Shown: positions 1 to 8,061, numbered from the stretch's first letter. The stretch is 36,754 nucleotides of DNA from CAWKDG01 sp963848355 (GCA_963848355.1 CAWKDG010000010.1:1-36754), one strand, 5' to 3'. The notes: a model not told the origin generated them from the letters alone. Numbers and translations are program-made.

Positions 1-409
1 CGCCACCTGTATTCCCAGATCGGCAGCCGCCTGACACAGGCTGGCGTCTCCTGAAACAAACACAAGTTCGGTGTCTGTGACGAAGTCGGCGGCGGCGAGA
101 TGGAGAGCGTCATATCCGCGAGGGCGTGTGTCTCGGCCAGATGCCCTGCCTGGCGAACGAGGAATCAGTGACCTCGACAAGATCGAGTTGGCCGTATAGA
201 CTCAGCAGCTCAGTCAAGGCCCGCCCCAGTTGACGTTGGTCGAGTCGGCGTCCTCGTGCTGCCTGAGCCAATGCAGCGTGTCCCTCGGCGTACAAGAGGC
301 GGATACTCACTAGGCGGTCAGCTTCGTCCCACAAACGCCCAGCCGTTTCCGAACCTGGCTCTTCGATCAGCAGGGCGACGACTGACGAGGTGTCGAAGTA
401 GGCAATCAC
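1..409 (-). pseudogene. PIN-domain (VapC-like) toxin, frameshifted left copy
   Basis: PIN toxins are Mg2+-dependent ribonucleases held inactive by the antitoxin encoded just upstream. The GTG start at 409 overlaps the antitoxin stop. The N-terminus MIAYFDTSS carries the first PIN aspartate. Compared with the intact copy at 18656-19075, one base is missing just after VEVTD (about 165-172) and another just after the HAL segment (about 117-122). When both are repaired, the frame reads through a YDALHLA segment and a SGDA segment to the window edge at GIQVA, so all acidic PIN residues are still encoded. The 3' end lies outside the window. It is either a decaying gene or a correct gene with two sequencing deletions, since conserved chromosomal genes in this window show similar breaks. 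Confidence 0.75.
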
Positions 410-661
410 CGCCGCTGTTCGGCGACAAGTCCGCTGATGGGCTCACTCGTTTTGATCCTCCGAAGGGGCCTCGATCTGGTCCACCCGATGATGGACTCAC
501 CAAGCCTTCCGCGACCAACCGATCGATCGGGCGGGGGACCGCTAGGGGCAGAATCCGGGCGACCGCCTGTCCATGGTCGGTCACCACGAGTTCGTCGCCT
601 CGGGCGACTCCGCGATGTATTTGCTCAGATGGTTGCGAAGATCTCGAATGCCGACTTCCAT
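406..661 (-). pseudogene. Phd/YefM-type antitoxin, frameshifted left copy
   Basis: This is the partner of the PIN gene and overlaps its start by 4 bases (GTGA). Read from ATG at 661 it begins MEVGIRDLRNHLSKYI, the DNA-binding start typical of Phd/YefM antitoxins. One base is then missing near 608-615 relative to the copy at 18402-18659. The restored frame gives ELVVTDHGQAVARILP. A second base is missing near 475-485, before the C-terminal toxin-binding tail. Family known: Phd/YefM antitoxins bind their own promoter and neutralise the toxin. Seen: two single-base deletions. Inference: non-functional if the sequence is correct. Confidence 0.72.
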
Positions 662-675
662 TGTTCCTCCCGTTG

Positions 676-704
676 TGGCTACATAGTACTCAATATTGTA
701 GCCA
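676..704. promoter_or_regulatory. inverted repeat upstream of left toxin-antitoxin pair
   Basis: TGGCTACA (676-683) and TGTAGCCA (697-704) form perfect 8-bp arms separated by 13 bp, 15 bp upstream of the antitoxin ATG. The right copy keeps the same element at 18358-18387 with one arm mismatch, while the spacer differs. Conservation of the arms fits the autoregulatory operator usual for Phd/YefM modules. The A+T-rich spacer can hold a -10 box. Confidence 0.55.
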
Positions 705-706
705 TG

Positions 707-727
707 TCGTGCGCGATCCGTGCGCGA
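707..727 (-). repeat. tandem GCGCACG repeat, left copy
   Basis: Two direct copies of a CGCGCACG unit, 11 bp apart on the minus strand, lie between the toxin-antitoxin operator and the left att site. The same tandem occurs at 18333-18356 and at 25989-26012, each time 60-105 bp inside an att core. That placement suggests integrase arm-type binding sites. Confidence 0.5.
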
Positions 728-828
728 AGGAATGGGAAATGGTGGTCACGAGGGTCGCGAGGGGTCGCTCAAAAGTGCCCGTGTCCAGGACTGATTCGAA
801 TTGTCGCTGTCCAGAAATTGGCCCCGGC

Positions 829-873
829 CGTTCGCAACGTAGAAGTCGGCGGTTCGAGTCCGCTCACCTCCAC
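829..873 (-). repeat. 45-bp tRNA-Ala-derived att site, inverted left copy
   Basis: Identical, in reverse orientation, to 18185-18229 and to 26071-26115, the 3' part of a tRNA-Ala gene (anticodon arm through T arm and acceptor). The 5' half of the tRNA is absent, so this is an attachment-site remnant and not a tRNA gene. It lies between the serine recombinase 3' end and the toxin-antitoxin pair, exactly as in the right arm. Confidence 0.85.
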
Positions 874-918
874 GTGTTGTGGGCCCGTACGAACCGGTGT
901 CCCACAGGCCCGGGCCAG

Positions 919-2450
919 TCACGGTCCGGGCCGCTTTCCGTCCGGGACCCGGAAGTAGGGCTGCGCCGGCTTGTCGTGGCTGATGTCGATGCGGTCGACG
1001 AGTTCGTCGATGAGTCGCTTGACGACGTCGGGACTGCCGTCGTTCATCGCCCGTCGGAGTTGCTCGCTCGTGACACGTAGCTGAGAGGCGCTCGGCAGCT
1101 GCGGCGCAGAAGCTCGCACCTGGACGGAGAGTTCGTTACGCCGCGCCGTGAGTTCTGTGCGACGTTGCGACAGCTCGACGATGCGGGGGGCGCACAGGGT
1201 GTCGGACATGGTGCCGACCTCGAAGGCCCGCAGGTAGCGGTCGATGGCGGCCGAGGTGTCCCGCAGTTGGCTCTCGGTGCCGGCCAGTTCGGCCTCCAGG
1301 CGAGGCTGTTCGTGGCGGGCATGGGCATAGGCTTCACGGGCGGCCTGGGCCAGCAGCTCGTAGTCGCCGTAGGTGGAGACGAGAGCCTCGGTGATGGCCC
1401 CTTCCAGGTCATCGGCCGGGAGGTGCTGCGACGAACAGCCGCTGCGGCTGGTTTCTGGCGTGTCCGGCACACGTAGTAGCGGTAGAAGCCGCTGCGGCCG
1501 TGGGCCCCGGTGCCCACGTAGGCACCGCCGCAGACCTGGCAGCGCAGCTTGCCGCTCAGGAGGTAGGGCGAGGTGGAGGGGCGGACGGTGACCGAGGCCG
1601 CCGCTCTCTCATCCAGTAGCTTCTGGGCCCGGGCGAACAGGCCGTCGTCGACGATGGCCTCGTGCTTGCCGTCGTGGAGGTCGTCGCCGTGGGCGATCTT
1701 GCCGAGGTAGACCGGGTTGCGCAACACCCGCAACACTGTCTGGTTGGTCCACAGTCGGTCGTGGCGCGCCCGGTGCCCGGAGTCGTTCAGCCAATGGGCC
1801 AGTGACGCTGCCCCCATCCGTTCCTCAACATACCGGGCGAAGACGGCACCGACGATGGCCGCCTCAGATGGCTCGGGCACGAGGGTCTTGGTGGCCGAGT
1901 CGAGGTGGTAGCCGTAAGGACCGGGACCACCGAGCCATTCGCCGTGGGCCGCCTTTCTCTCGAAGCCCTTGGTGATGCGGTCGATGAGCAGTCCCCGCTC
2001 GAACTCGGCGAAGATCCCAAGAAGCTGAAGCAGCATGCGCCCGACGGGTCCCTGGGTGTCGATGGCTTCGGTGGCCGAGCGCAGGGCCACCCCGGCGGCG
2101 TCGAGCTCGGAGACGATGGTCATGAGGCCCACGATGGAGCGGGTCAGCCGGTCGATGCGGTAGACGAGAAGCACGTCGAACTCGCCGGCCTTGGCCGCGG
2201 CCAGGGCCGCCGGGAGACCCGGGCGTTCCAAGGTGGCCCCCGAGGCCTGGTCCACGAAACGGTGGGTGATGGTCTGTCCCGGCTGGGAGGCCACGAAGGC
2301 CTCCAGGCCCTTCGATTGGGCTTCCAAGGAGTAGGGCTGGTTGACCTCGTCGGTGGAGATCCGGGTGACGATGGCCACCCGGGTGCCGCCGGTGGCCGGA
2401 GGTTTCGGACCCCCTCCTCGGCGTCGTTTCGTGGTGGCGGGCTCAGTCAT
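919..2450 (-). pseudogene. large serine recombinase, left copy with one frameshift
   Basis: A DNA-cutting site-specific recombinase of the resolvase/large serine type. From ATG at 2450, preceded by GAGGAGAAAG, the resolvase domain runs over about residues 24-170 (VAIVTRISTDE with the nucleophilic serine, LLVYRIDRLTRS, FAEFERGLL). A Recombinase domain follows, then a zinc-ribbon (CQVCGG ... YYVC) and a C-terminal coiled coil. One base is missing near 1448-1456, in CRTRQK just after the zinc-ribbon. After the shift the coiled coil continues to the TGA at 919. The protein is about 90% identical by eye to the copy at 16607. That copy reads past the equivalent position because its TGA is changed. 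The frameshift may be a sequencing error. Confidence 0.85.
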
Positions 2451-2510
2451 AACTTTCTCCTCTGGTTACGGAGCGATGGAATGAGATGAGGCCTCGACCG
2501 TGCCCCGGAG

Positions 2511-2693
2511 TCAAGTCCTCCGGCGGGCCCCGCCCGTTCGTGGCGGACATGGGGGATGAACAGGGCGGTCAAGGCGGCCACGGCCCGGGCCCGGGCGTCC
2601 GCCTCCATGGGTACGTGGCGCGCCGCATGGACGACCAGACGGCTTCGGCCGCCGGTCGGCGTTGATGACGAACAAAGGCACAGCGGTAGTCAT
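2511..2693 (-). CDS. possible small ORF upstream of serine recombinase, left copy
   Basis: An open frame starts with MTTAVP about 240 bp upstream of the serine recombinase and shares its start with a 75-codon frame at 16368-16595 in the other arm. A one-base difference puts the later parts in different frames. In the frame matching the right copy it would encode VHAARHVPMEADARARAVAA and an FIPHVRHERAG segment. No family is recognised. Conservation of sequence in both arms is clear, but which frame is coding is not, so this is a weak call. Confidence 0.25.
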   Translation of the reverse strand: MTTAVPLFVINADRRPKPSGRPCGAPRTHGGGRPGPGRGRLDRPVHPPCPPRTGGARRRT

Positions 2694-2797
2694 GGGCGGC
2701 CCACGACCGGAAAGGCGTCACTAAAGAACACCCCCCGGCGTACCGTCCTTGGACACGCCGGCAAAGCTGCGGTCCGACATCCCTCGCCGTCATCTAT

Positions 2798-3026
2798 TCC
2801 CTCACCGCCACATGTCCGTGAGGGAGTGCGCTTCCAACGAGGCCCTCGAGACCTGGTCCCCCCACGGGCCGGCTGCGAACACCGATCGGTCGATGGTCGT
2901 CGTGAGGGAGCCTTGAGCTGCGGCCAATGGGCTTCACCTCCCCGACTACTTCCTCACCGCTCGGTGTCCGCGTAGGGAGTCGTGAGGGACAAGACCAGAC
3001 CCTCCATATGAGGGACGTGTGAGGGA
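2798..3026. repeat. TCCCTCA repeat cluster, left copy
   Basis: At least six copies of TCCCTCA or its complement TGAGGGA, in both orientations, at about 2798, 2818, 2900, 2980, 3009 and 3020, usually followed by CG. The right arm holds nine at 16040-16263. The repeats lie in the non-coding gap between the serine recombinase and the replication-relaxation-like gene. Such a cluster could be iterons of a replication or transfer origin, or regulator sites. The gap 2700-3530 holds no convincing gene. Confidence 0.6.
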
Positions 3027-3394
3027 ACCTCCGGCGTGCTGTGGCCCCGTGGCCCCCTCGTACGAAATTCTGTCACGGCCCTCGGCGGCGCCGACTCCAC
3101 CCGGGCGCTGTACGCACCCGGATCTTTCACGAGTCACGTCGGCTTCCTGAGCCGCCCATGACGGCGACACGGCGCCCCGGGCGCCTTCTCCGAGTAGGTA
3201 TGGCCGCGAAAGGCCGGAGCGGCTCAGGGGCGCGTTTGTCCAATAAACGACCGCCACCCCCCATTCTCGAAATGCGAGGCCGACCTCAGCGGTGTTCGAG
3301 AGGCGGCCGTCGCCCCTGGCGATCCAGTCACTGCCACAGAAGCTGAAGCCGACGTTGCTTGTCCGGGCGCTGAGGGAGATGGAGCCAGGAGTCC

Positions 3395-3452
3395 TTTAGG
3401 GGATCCAATCGGGGATCCGTGGGGGGCTCCACGGAGGGATCCGACTTGTAAC
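3395..3452. repeat. nested GGATCC palindromes upstream of replication-relaxation gene
   Basis: Three GGATCC hexamers occur within 50 bp. The second and third flank GTGG ... CCAC, so they can form a hairpin. On the minus strand the first part reads GGATCCCCGATTGGATCC, closely resembling the cassette core GGGATCCCCGATTATCGG. The mirror copy is at 15620-15673. The element marks the edge of the 100%-identical block and lies about 80 bp upstream of the GTG at 3532. Confidence 0.55.
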
Positions 3453-3531
3453 GGACCCCTCAGACCGAGACGTTGAGCCAGGTCACGGGCCGACAGGGGG
3501 CTCGAACGAAAAGGCCGACTTAGTAGGGAGG

Positions 3532-4389
3532 GTGGTGAAGAAGTTCGAATCAACGAGAAATGGGCCACAGGCGTCTCGTCATGGCGACGTCGAGCAGCGG
3601 CTCCTCGGTGTCCTCGGACGAGTGACTGATCGGGACAGAGCCATCTGTCGACTCCTCTACGAGCACAGGGTGCTGACCACGTCCCAGGTAGCAGACGTCG
3701 GCTTCACCGGACACCGACGGGCTTCGACGAGACTGGGCGAGCTCCACGCCCTGGCCATGGTCGACCGCTTCCGACCCCGCTACCGATCGGCCTCGGCTCC
3801 CTATCACTGGGTGCTCGGACCGATCGGCGCCGCCCTGGTGGCGGCCGAACGTGGCATCGAGACAGCCGACCTCGACTGGCGTAAAGGTCTCCTCTCCAAC
3901 CTGGCCTCGAGCCAGCGCCTGGCCCACCTGGTGGGCATCAACGGGTTCTTCACCGCCCTCCTCCGCTCGGCCCGCACACGCCCCGGTTGCCGGCTGGAGC
4001 AGTGGTGGTCCGAGCGGCGCTGCAGCCGGGAGTGGGGCGAGGTCGTCCGTCCCGACGGCTACGGCCGCTGGGTCGACGGCCTGATCGCTCTGCCCTTCCT
4101 GCTCGAGTACGACAACGGCACCGAAACCCTCGAGCGCCTAGCCGCCAAGCTGCCCGGCTATGCGGGGCTGGCCGCCGCTGCCGGCCACCCGAACTGGGTG
4201 CTGTTCACCTTCCCCTCACCACGCCGGGAACGGGAGGCCCGTCGCGTGCTGGCCCACCCAACGGTACCGGTGGCCACGGCCGCCCTGGCGCCCGGAGAGG
4301 CTCCCGATGCCGCCCACTGGCTCCCCTTCGGCAGCGACGGGCCCCGCAGGCCCCTGGCGCAACTGGCGAGGCATTCGTCACCGGCGTGA
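3532..4389 (+). CDS. replication-relaxation-like winged-helix protein (left copy)
   Basis: A 285-aa protein resembling the Replic_Relax (PF13814) family found on actinobacterial plasmids and integrative elements. Members are thought to act in plasmid transfer or replication, but the biochemistry is poorly known. The first ~100 residues look like a winged helix (DRDRAICRLLYEHRVLTTSQV, then a GFTGHRRASTRLGEL segment). The rest fits a PD-(D/E)xK-like fold seen in the family, with VVRPDGYGRWVDG, FLLEYDNGTETLER and a PNWVLFTFPS strand. The GTG start (GTGGTGAAG) follows GGGAGG directly; the second GTG at 3535 is equally possible. It is identical to 14679-15536 except for silent differences. It is transcribed away from the TCCCTCA cluster. 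A cassette-type CACCCGG box at 4535-4551 lies just past its 3' side. Confidence 0.75.
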   Translation: MVKKFESTRNGPQASRHGDVEQRLLGVLGRVTDRDRAICRLLYEHRVLTTSQVADVGFTGHRRASTRLGELHALAMVDRFRPRYRSASAPYHWVLGPIGAALVAAERGIETADLDWRKGLLSNLASSQRLAHLVGINGFFTALLRSARTRPGCRLEQWWSERRCSREWGEVVRPDGYGRWVDGLIALPFLLEYDNGTETLERLAAKLPGYAGLAAAAGHPNWVLFTFPSPRREREARRVLAHPTVPVATAALAPGEAPDAAHWLPFGSDGPRRPLAQLARHSSPA

Positions 4390-4534
4390 GGAAGGAAGCG
4401 GGATCGACGGTGCCTATGATCTCGATCTCGCACCGGCCTGTACGTGAGCGATACCGATCGGCCTGCGAACACAAGGCGCCTTTCGATCGAAGGTGGATCC
4501 GTGTGCTGTGTCGTCGGTTTGGCTCGTTCCGCAG

Positions 4535-4551
4535 CCATCCGGGTCCGGGTG
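4535..4551 (-). repeat. 5' box of a cassette recombination site (left copy)
   Basis: On the minus strand this reads CACCCGGACCCGGATGG, the conserved first box of the long cassette sites (compare 10269 and 11084). It follows the 3' end of the broken cassette gene 4566-4990. No clear downstream core is visible before the replication-relaxation-like gene, so the site may be truncated or degenerate. The stretch 4390-4535 holds no other feature I can name. Confidence 0.55.
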
Positions 4552-4565
4552 CTATGCGCTACTCA

Positions 4566-4990
4566 CCGCACGGTTGGCTGGGCGATCGAGATGAGTCAAG
4601 CGAGCAGATCCCGGCCTCGGTCGTGATACCAGTCGAGGATCACACGGAGATCAGCGGGCCTGTGCCACACCTCATCCGGGCTGAGTCCTTCATCGTTGAC
4701 AATTGGTCCGAGCGTATTTCGACTTGATGTTGACTGCATCTAGCTCGACCCGCACACCTAAACGATCGCCGATTCCGAGCCGAGGTAGACAAGACATTCA
4801 ACCGGTGGGCGCTCGCAGAGCGGCTGTGAGCAACGAAGGTGGACGCCCTCAAGCTCCTTGTCGGGGTGTCCACACGGACGTCTCTTTTCCATCTAGCCCA
4901 ACGGTAGAGCGTTCTTGGGCCTCGTCGGTGTCACCGACCAGAAAGTGCCAATCCGTGGGGTCGAAGGTCGCATGGGCCGGGTCGGCCAGA
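4566..4990 (-). pseudogene. unidentified cassette gene, reading frame interrupted (left copy)
   Basis: This stretch lies between two cassette-type sites. It has short protein-like frame pieces on the minus strand (DWHFLVGDTDEAQERST, then DRLGVRVELDAVNIKSKYA, then GLSPDEVWHRPADLRVILDW) in different frames. The mirror copy at 14070-14505 differs in small clusters that move the frame breaks, which suggests an intact gene of about 140 codons damaged by sequence errors in both copies. No family is recognised. Confidence 0.35.
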
Positions 4991-4995
4991 CCGTA

Positions 4996-5042
4996 CGGGA
5001 ATAGGGATCCGGTGCGGATCCCGGCCACCTCGGGATCGGGTC
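4996..5042 (-). repeat. short cassette recombination site (left copy)
   Basis: Mirror of 14026-14069. On the minus strand it starts ACCCGATCCCGAGG and ends at a core ending in ATTCCCG. This copy carries a few extra bases in the core relative to the right arm. It is the short type of site, like 20402-20447, and ends the two-gene cassette 5073-5807. Confidence 0.6.
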
Positions 5043-5072
5043 ATGGCATCTCTAAGCTGGCCAAAGGCACGC

Positions 5073-5492
5073 TTACGGCTCAATCCTCAGCCAAAGGAGC
5101 GCCCGTCTAGCTCCCGGCATACCGCTTCGGGCAGCTTCGCGCATGAGGCTGAGGTTTTCCGGCTGCCGTCGGATAGTCAGAAGCGAGTCATTCAGATGGT
5201 CCCCGAGATCATCATCGGCCTGGGCGTAGGCGGTACAGAATACGTTGATACCCAAGTCGTCGCATCGTGCCAATAGTGCCTCGGCTGCAGCCTGAACAAC
5301 AGCAGTGTCGGCGTGGTCCAACAAGAGCCGCAGCAAGACTGGCCTTGTCTCATTGTCAATCGATTCTGCCAGTATCCTCGCCGCCGCAGTACGGCGTGCG
5401 GACCAGTCGTCGCTCATTGATGCGATGAGGGCTTCGGATCGATCCACTCCAACATCATGTCGCACAACAGAAGAACGAGTTTGACCATCCAA
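5073..5492 (-). CDS. HEAT-like helical-repeat protein (cassette gene, left copy)
   Basis: Up to 139 aa. From about residue 26 (MSDDWSA) it consists of amphipathic helices: ILAESIDNETRPVLLRLLLD, TAVVQAAAEALLARC, then a LMREAARSGMPGARRALLWL helix. These resemble HEAT/armadillo-type repeats, in which alternating helices form a binding surface. A start at ATG of MSDDW or the GTG of VDRSEAL is as likely as the longest frame. It is downstream of, and in the same direction as, the small membrane protein 5514-5807, and both sit in one cassette. The left copy has a 3-base insertion (ARRTAAA) relative to the right. No enzymatic motif. Function unknown. Confidence 0.6.
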   Translation of the reverse strand: MDGQTRSSVVRHDVGVDRSEALIASMSDDWSARRTAAARILAESIDNETRPVLLRLLLDHADTAVVQAAAEALLARCDDLGINVFCTAYAQADDDLGDHLNDSLLTIRRQPENLSLMREAARSGMPGARRALLWLRIEP

Positions 5493-5513
5493 TACTCCTG
5501 GATACCGCCTACC

Positions 5514-5807
5514 TCAGTCGAAAATGGTCGGCACGGGCGGGCGGACCCGGTTCTGCCAGATGAGGGACGCCCCAATGGCACCGGCTGCCGCTCCGATGGC
5601 ACCCGCACCTGGGATCGCCCATATCCAAGGACTTTGTGAGGAGCAGACCTGCCAGACCGAAGGTGAGACTGAGCAAGCTTGTCCGAGGATCCAGAAGTGC
5701 CCCAGTGAAATGATGACAAATAACGTGATCGCCATCGCTACAAAGGCACATATCACCGCCACTCCGGCCACGATGACACCCAGAGAGAATCGCCCCACTT
5801 GTCCCAC
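5514..5807 (-). CDS. small two-helix membrane protein (cassette gene, left copy)
   Basis: 97 aa, with a first transmembrane helix at about residues 8-35 (SLGVIVAGVAVICAFVAMAI) and a second glycine/alanine-rich helix at about 60-85 (IPGAGAIGAAAGAIGASLIW). Two cysteines (QACSVSP, QVCSSQ) lie in the loop. It begins about 85 bp after the cassette site 5900-6099 and is followed at close spacing by the helical-repeat gene, so the two probably form a small operon inside one cassette. No family recognised. Confidence 0.6.
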   Translation of the reverse strand: MGQVGRFSLGVIVAGVAVICAFVAMAITLFVIISLGHFWILGQACSVSPSVWQVCSSQSPWIWAIPGAGAIGAAAGAIGASLIWQNRVRPPVPTIFD

Positions 5808-5899
5808 CTATCAACTATGAACGAATGAAGTCCTGCTCGTCTATAGGCGTGGCCACTGATGCAGTTGAGGTGGTCAACTGCCCTCCGGGTGAGGCGACC

Positions 5900-6099
5900 C
5901 GATACTCGGGGCTATGCGCTCCGTGTGTCTTCCTCTGCGTCCGACGGGTGACTCCGGTTTCAGGTAACCGGGCCGGACGGCGGTTCGCGTGGTATTCGCG
6001 TCGCTGAGCGATAGCGGATGGGGCAGGTCGGCGGTGAGCCCGTCACCTTCGGACCAGCTCGGCGTGGCGGACGGAGCATCGCCCACCCTGGACCGGGTG
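5900..6099 (-). repeat. long cassette recombination site (left copy)
   Basis: Mirror of 12975-13173. On the minus strand it begins CACCCGGTCCAGGGTGGGCG, has a central GACGCGAATACCACGCG box and ends CGCATAGCCCCGAGTATCGG. Its ends can pair imperfectly: GGGCGATGCTCCG near the start against CGGAGCGCATAGCCCC near the end. Confidence 0.8.
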
Positions 6100-6208
6100 T
6101 TACCGAGTGGCCCAGGCGAGGCCCTGTTGAACTGCCTAGCGGGGTCCTGTGCCTGGAAATATGCGCCGCTTCCATAGTTAGCTTGTCGCAGCAGGCAAAC
6201 TGGATCAT

Positions 6209-6961
6209 GTGAGAGCCGTTGATCCCCACGAAAGTGTCCGGTGGCTCAGCGAACGGATAACCGAGGGATCGGACCCATCGGGCTATTACGGCTTCGACGC
6301 CAAGGGCTGGGAAGCCGACATCTGGATTCTCAATGCGATGTACGAGCGCGAACCACAGAGCGACATCACTCACCAGGAAGTTCGGCAGTACCAGTTGGAA
6401 CATGGCCTCGTTGATCCCACGATGGTCGGATCTGTGAATCTTGATGAGCTAGCTGTCAGTACCGGTGTCAGCCTTGGTCTTACAACCAAACCCAGCAACG
6501 GATGGAAGCGTCTGAGATGGTCTGATCTAGCCGAGCGTGTGCCTTCGCCCATGGAGGGTTCAGGCGTACCTCCGTGCTTTCGTTGGTTCTCGTATTCAAG
6601 CTGGCCAGCGACGATCCAGCCTCCTGGAGAAGGATCGCTTGACTTGGACTCTCTCCGAACGACGGTCGAGGTGCTTGGGGCATTCTCAGCCGATGGAGGT
6701 TCGACTCAATGCTGGTTCTACTTCTCGCCCCCGGCAGGGGGGCAGTTAGTAAAGCCGAGGGTCTTTGTTGGCCTATTGGAGGAGATCATCGACTATTCGG
6801 TGGAAGTGGAGTTCTCTCCAAGCAACATCTGGCCCACTGATCGCTCGTGGCTCGTCTACACGGACTACGACCTCTCGGGTACGAGGGTGAGCGGACCAGC
6901 AGATCTGATTGCGCTGGTGGTTGCCCAACCCGAACTGGAGACCTGGCATCCCGGGAGTTGA
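6209..6961 (+). CDS. conserved hypothetical protein, 250 aa (cassette gene, left copy)
   Basis: A soluble acidic protein of 250 aa from a GTG start, with aromatic-rich stretches (GYYGFDAKGWEADIWILNAM, CFRWFSYSSWPATIQPP) and no signal peptide or catalytic motif I can name. The C-terminal half, IDYSVEVEFSPSNIWPTDRS then WLVYTDYDLSGTRVSG, resembles the beta-sheet style of small immunity-type or SMI1/SUKH-like proteins, but this is only an impression. Within its cassette it runs toward the array start, and its start lies 110 bp from the cassette site. An identical copy is at 12113-12865. Confidence 0.65.
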   Translation: MRAVDPHESVRWLSERITEGSDPSGYYGFDAKGWEADIWILNAMYEREPQSDITHQEVRQYQLEHGLVDPTMVGSVNLDELAVSTGVSLGLTTKPSNGWKRLRWSDLAERVPSPMEGSGVPPCFRWFSYSSWPATIQPPGEGSLDLDSLRTTVEVLGAFSADGGSTQCWFYFSPPAGGQLVKPRVFVGLLEEIIDYSVEVEFSPSNIWPTDRSWLVYTDYDLSGTRVSGPADLIALVVAQPELETWHPGS

Positions 6962-7034
6962 GACTCCACCCATCCGCAAACATTCCGCTGCCGACGGGGC
7001 TGAGGCCGCCCCGGTAGAGAGGCCGAGGCCGCCC

Positions 7035-7051
7035 GATAGTCGGGGTTCCCG
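7035..7051 (-). repeat. cassette core site, first site of leftward array
   Basis: On the minus strand this reads CGGGAACCCCGACTATC and continues GGG. It lies 77 bp past the tyrosine recombinase stop and is where the leftward array begins. Homology between the two inverted arms ends exactly here: the sequence is shared from CCCCGACTATC onward, while the left half (CGGGAA here, CGCATAG at 12022) differs. This is what a recombination crossover in the core would leave. Confidence 0.75.
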
Positions 7052-7057
7052 ACCATG

Positions 7058-7084
7058 CCGGGCCGGGCAGACCCCCCGGCCCGG
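7058..7084. terminator. GC-rich hairpin downstream of tyrosine recombinase
   Basis: CCGGGCCGGG (7058-7067) and CCCGGCCCGG (7075-7084) are perfect 10-bp arms with a 7-base loop, 44 bp past the recombinase stop. There is no T-run, so it would be an L-shaped (U-less) actinobacterial-type terminator, or a structure associated with the adjacent core site. Confidence 0.55.
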
Positions 7085-7127
7085 CGGCCATTCGTCGGGC
7101 TCCTTACATCATCCGGTATTGCGCGGA

Positions 7128-8030
7128 TCAGCTTCCACCGGCCACAAAGGCCGTGACGATGTAGCTGGCGTGCCGGTCCAGATTGTTCCGGGCCCGGTCG
7201 TAACGGGTGGTGGTCCTCGGATCGGCGTGTCGGGCAGCGATCTGGACGTCGCGCAGGGGCACCCCAGCGTCCAAAGCGGCGGTTATGAAGCTGTGGCGCA
7301 GCGAGTGCGGAGAGATGTGCTTGGTGACGCCAGCCCGCTTGGCTAAGCGCCGCACGATCCGGGTGGCGGCGTGGCGGTTGAGCCGGTTACCGGCCCGAGT
7401 GAGCAGTAGTGGTCCCGCCCTGCGTTCCCCGGCCGCCAGATCGACCGCCCGGGCGACTCGGGGCGGCAGGGGAATCACGGCCAGCTTGGACCCCTTGCCG
7501 AGGACCGTGACCGTGCGGTGGCCTCGCTCGAGAGAGAGGTCCTCGACGTCAATGGAGCACGCTTCAGACACCCGGAGCCCGAGAAGACCGAGCAGACAGG
7601 CCAGGGCGTGGTCCACAGGACTCCCGGCTGCCCCCTGGGCCACGAAGGCGCTGAGCTCCATGCGGTCAAGGCCCAAGGTGGCGGAATCAGTGTCGATCTT
7701 CGGCCGCCGGACATGCTCGGCCGGAGAGTGCTCGAGCAACCCGTCGAGGACGGCGATCCGGTAAAAGCCCGCCACCGTCGACAGCCTCCGGCCGATGGTG
7801 GCCCGGGATAGTCCCTTTTCCTCCATGGCTCTCGCCCACAGCTCAACGTGGCCACGCTGGACGGCGAAGACCGAAAGGTCCAGCTGGGCGCACCAGGAGA
7901 AGAATTGGCGCAAGTCGGTGGCGTAACTCGTCCTCGTCGGCCCGGAATACCGGGCCAGGAAGCCGGCCACGGCGAGGCGGGCTTCGTCGTAGAGGACCGG
8001 CGTGGGGCTGACGATCATCGTGGTGGACAT
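7128..8030 (-). CDS. XerC-like tyrosine recombinase, candidate cassette integrase
   Basis: A 300-aa tyrosine site-specific recombinase. The N-terminal SAM-like core-binding domain covers about residues 15-105 (RTSYATDLRQFFSWC). The catalytic domain carries Arg in LLGLRVSEAC, Lys in VLGKGSK, HSLRHS (His-x-x-Arg), a His in AARHADPRTTTRYDR, and a candidate nucleophile Tyr in RYDRAR, the spacing usual for these enzymes. The stretch between GKGSK and HSLRH is XerC-sized and lacks the extra helix that defines integron IntI. It starts at ATG 8030 with AGGAGG upstream. Cassette core sites flank it on both sides (7035-7051 and 8167-8185), and cassette arrays lead away from each. It is the only recombinase in the unique centre, so it is the best candidate for the cassette enzyme, but nothing proves it. 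Confidence 0.88.
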   Translation of the reverse strand: MSTTMIVSPTPVLYDEARLAVAGFLARYSGPTRTSYATDLRQFFSWCAQLDLSVFAVQRGHVELWARAMEEKGLSRATIGRRLSTVAGFYRIAVLDGLLEHSPAEHVRRPKIDTDSATLGLDRMELSAFVAQGAAGSPVDHALACLLGLLGLRVSEACSIDVEDLSLERGHRTVTVLGKGSKLAVIPLPPRVARAVDLAAGERRAGPLLLTRAGNRLNRHAATRIVRRLAKRAGVTKHISPHSLRHSFITAALDAGVPLRDVQIAARHADPRTTTRYDRARNNLDRHASYIVTAFVAGGS

Positions 8031-8061
8031 GGAAGGACCTCCTTCTCGTAGGTCCTTCCAT
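8029..8061. promoter_or_regulatory. perfect palindrome over recombinase start codon and RBS
   Basis: ATGGAAGGACCT (8029-8040) and AGGTCCTTCCAT (8050-8061) are perfect 12-bp arms with a 9-base spacer. In the mRNA the hairpin would hold part of the AGGAGG ribosome site in the loop and stem and part of the ATG in the stem, limiting translation. As DNA it could equally be a repressor operator. Confidence 0.7.

Larger units (their letters stand above)
1..3394 (+). repeat. diverged outer arm of large inverted repeat (left)
   Basis: This arm matches 15674-19075 in inverted orientation with the same gene order: toxin-antitoxin pair, att, serine recombinase, TCCCTCA cluster. Identity by eye is about 85-93%. 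It rises abruptly to essentially 100% at position 3395. The match runs off the left window edge, so the repeat is longer than can be seen here. Confidence 0.8.
3395..7045 (+). repeat. near-identical inner arm of large inverted repeat (left)
   Basis: This is the reverse complement of 12029-15673. The arms share every gene and differ only by small clustered substitutions and indels near 4485, 4590, 4700, 4745, 5050 and 5390. Both ends fall at or within a few bases of a cassette core-like motif: the CCCCGACTATC core at 7035-7051 on one side, and GGATCCCCGATTGGATCC (rc of 3400-3420) on the other. The block contains the replication-relaxation-like gene and three cassettes. Confidence 0.92.

Noticed and set aside
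256..1080. Long plus-strand frame of 274 codons over the toxin-antitoxin and att region
   Set aside because: It is the antisense of the antitoxin, operator and att sequences and shows no protein-like features; the minus-strand genes explain the region.
7128..8030. Classical integron integrase IntI
   Set aside because: The extra helix between the Lys region and HxxR that marks IntI is absent, and I found no GTTRRRY-type attC ends at the neighbouring sites.
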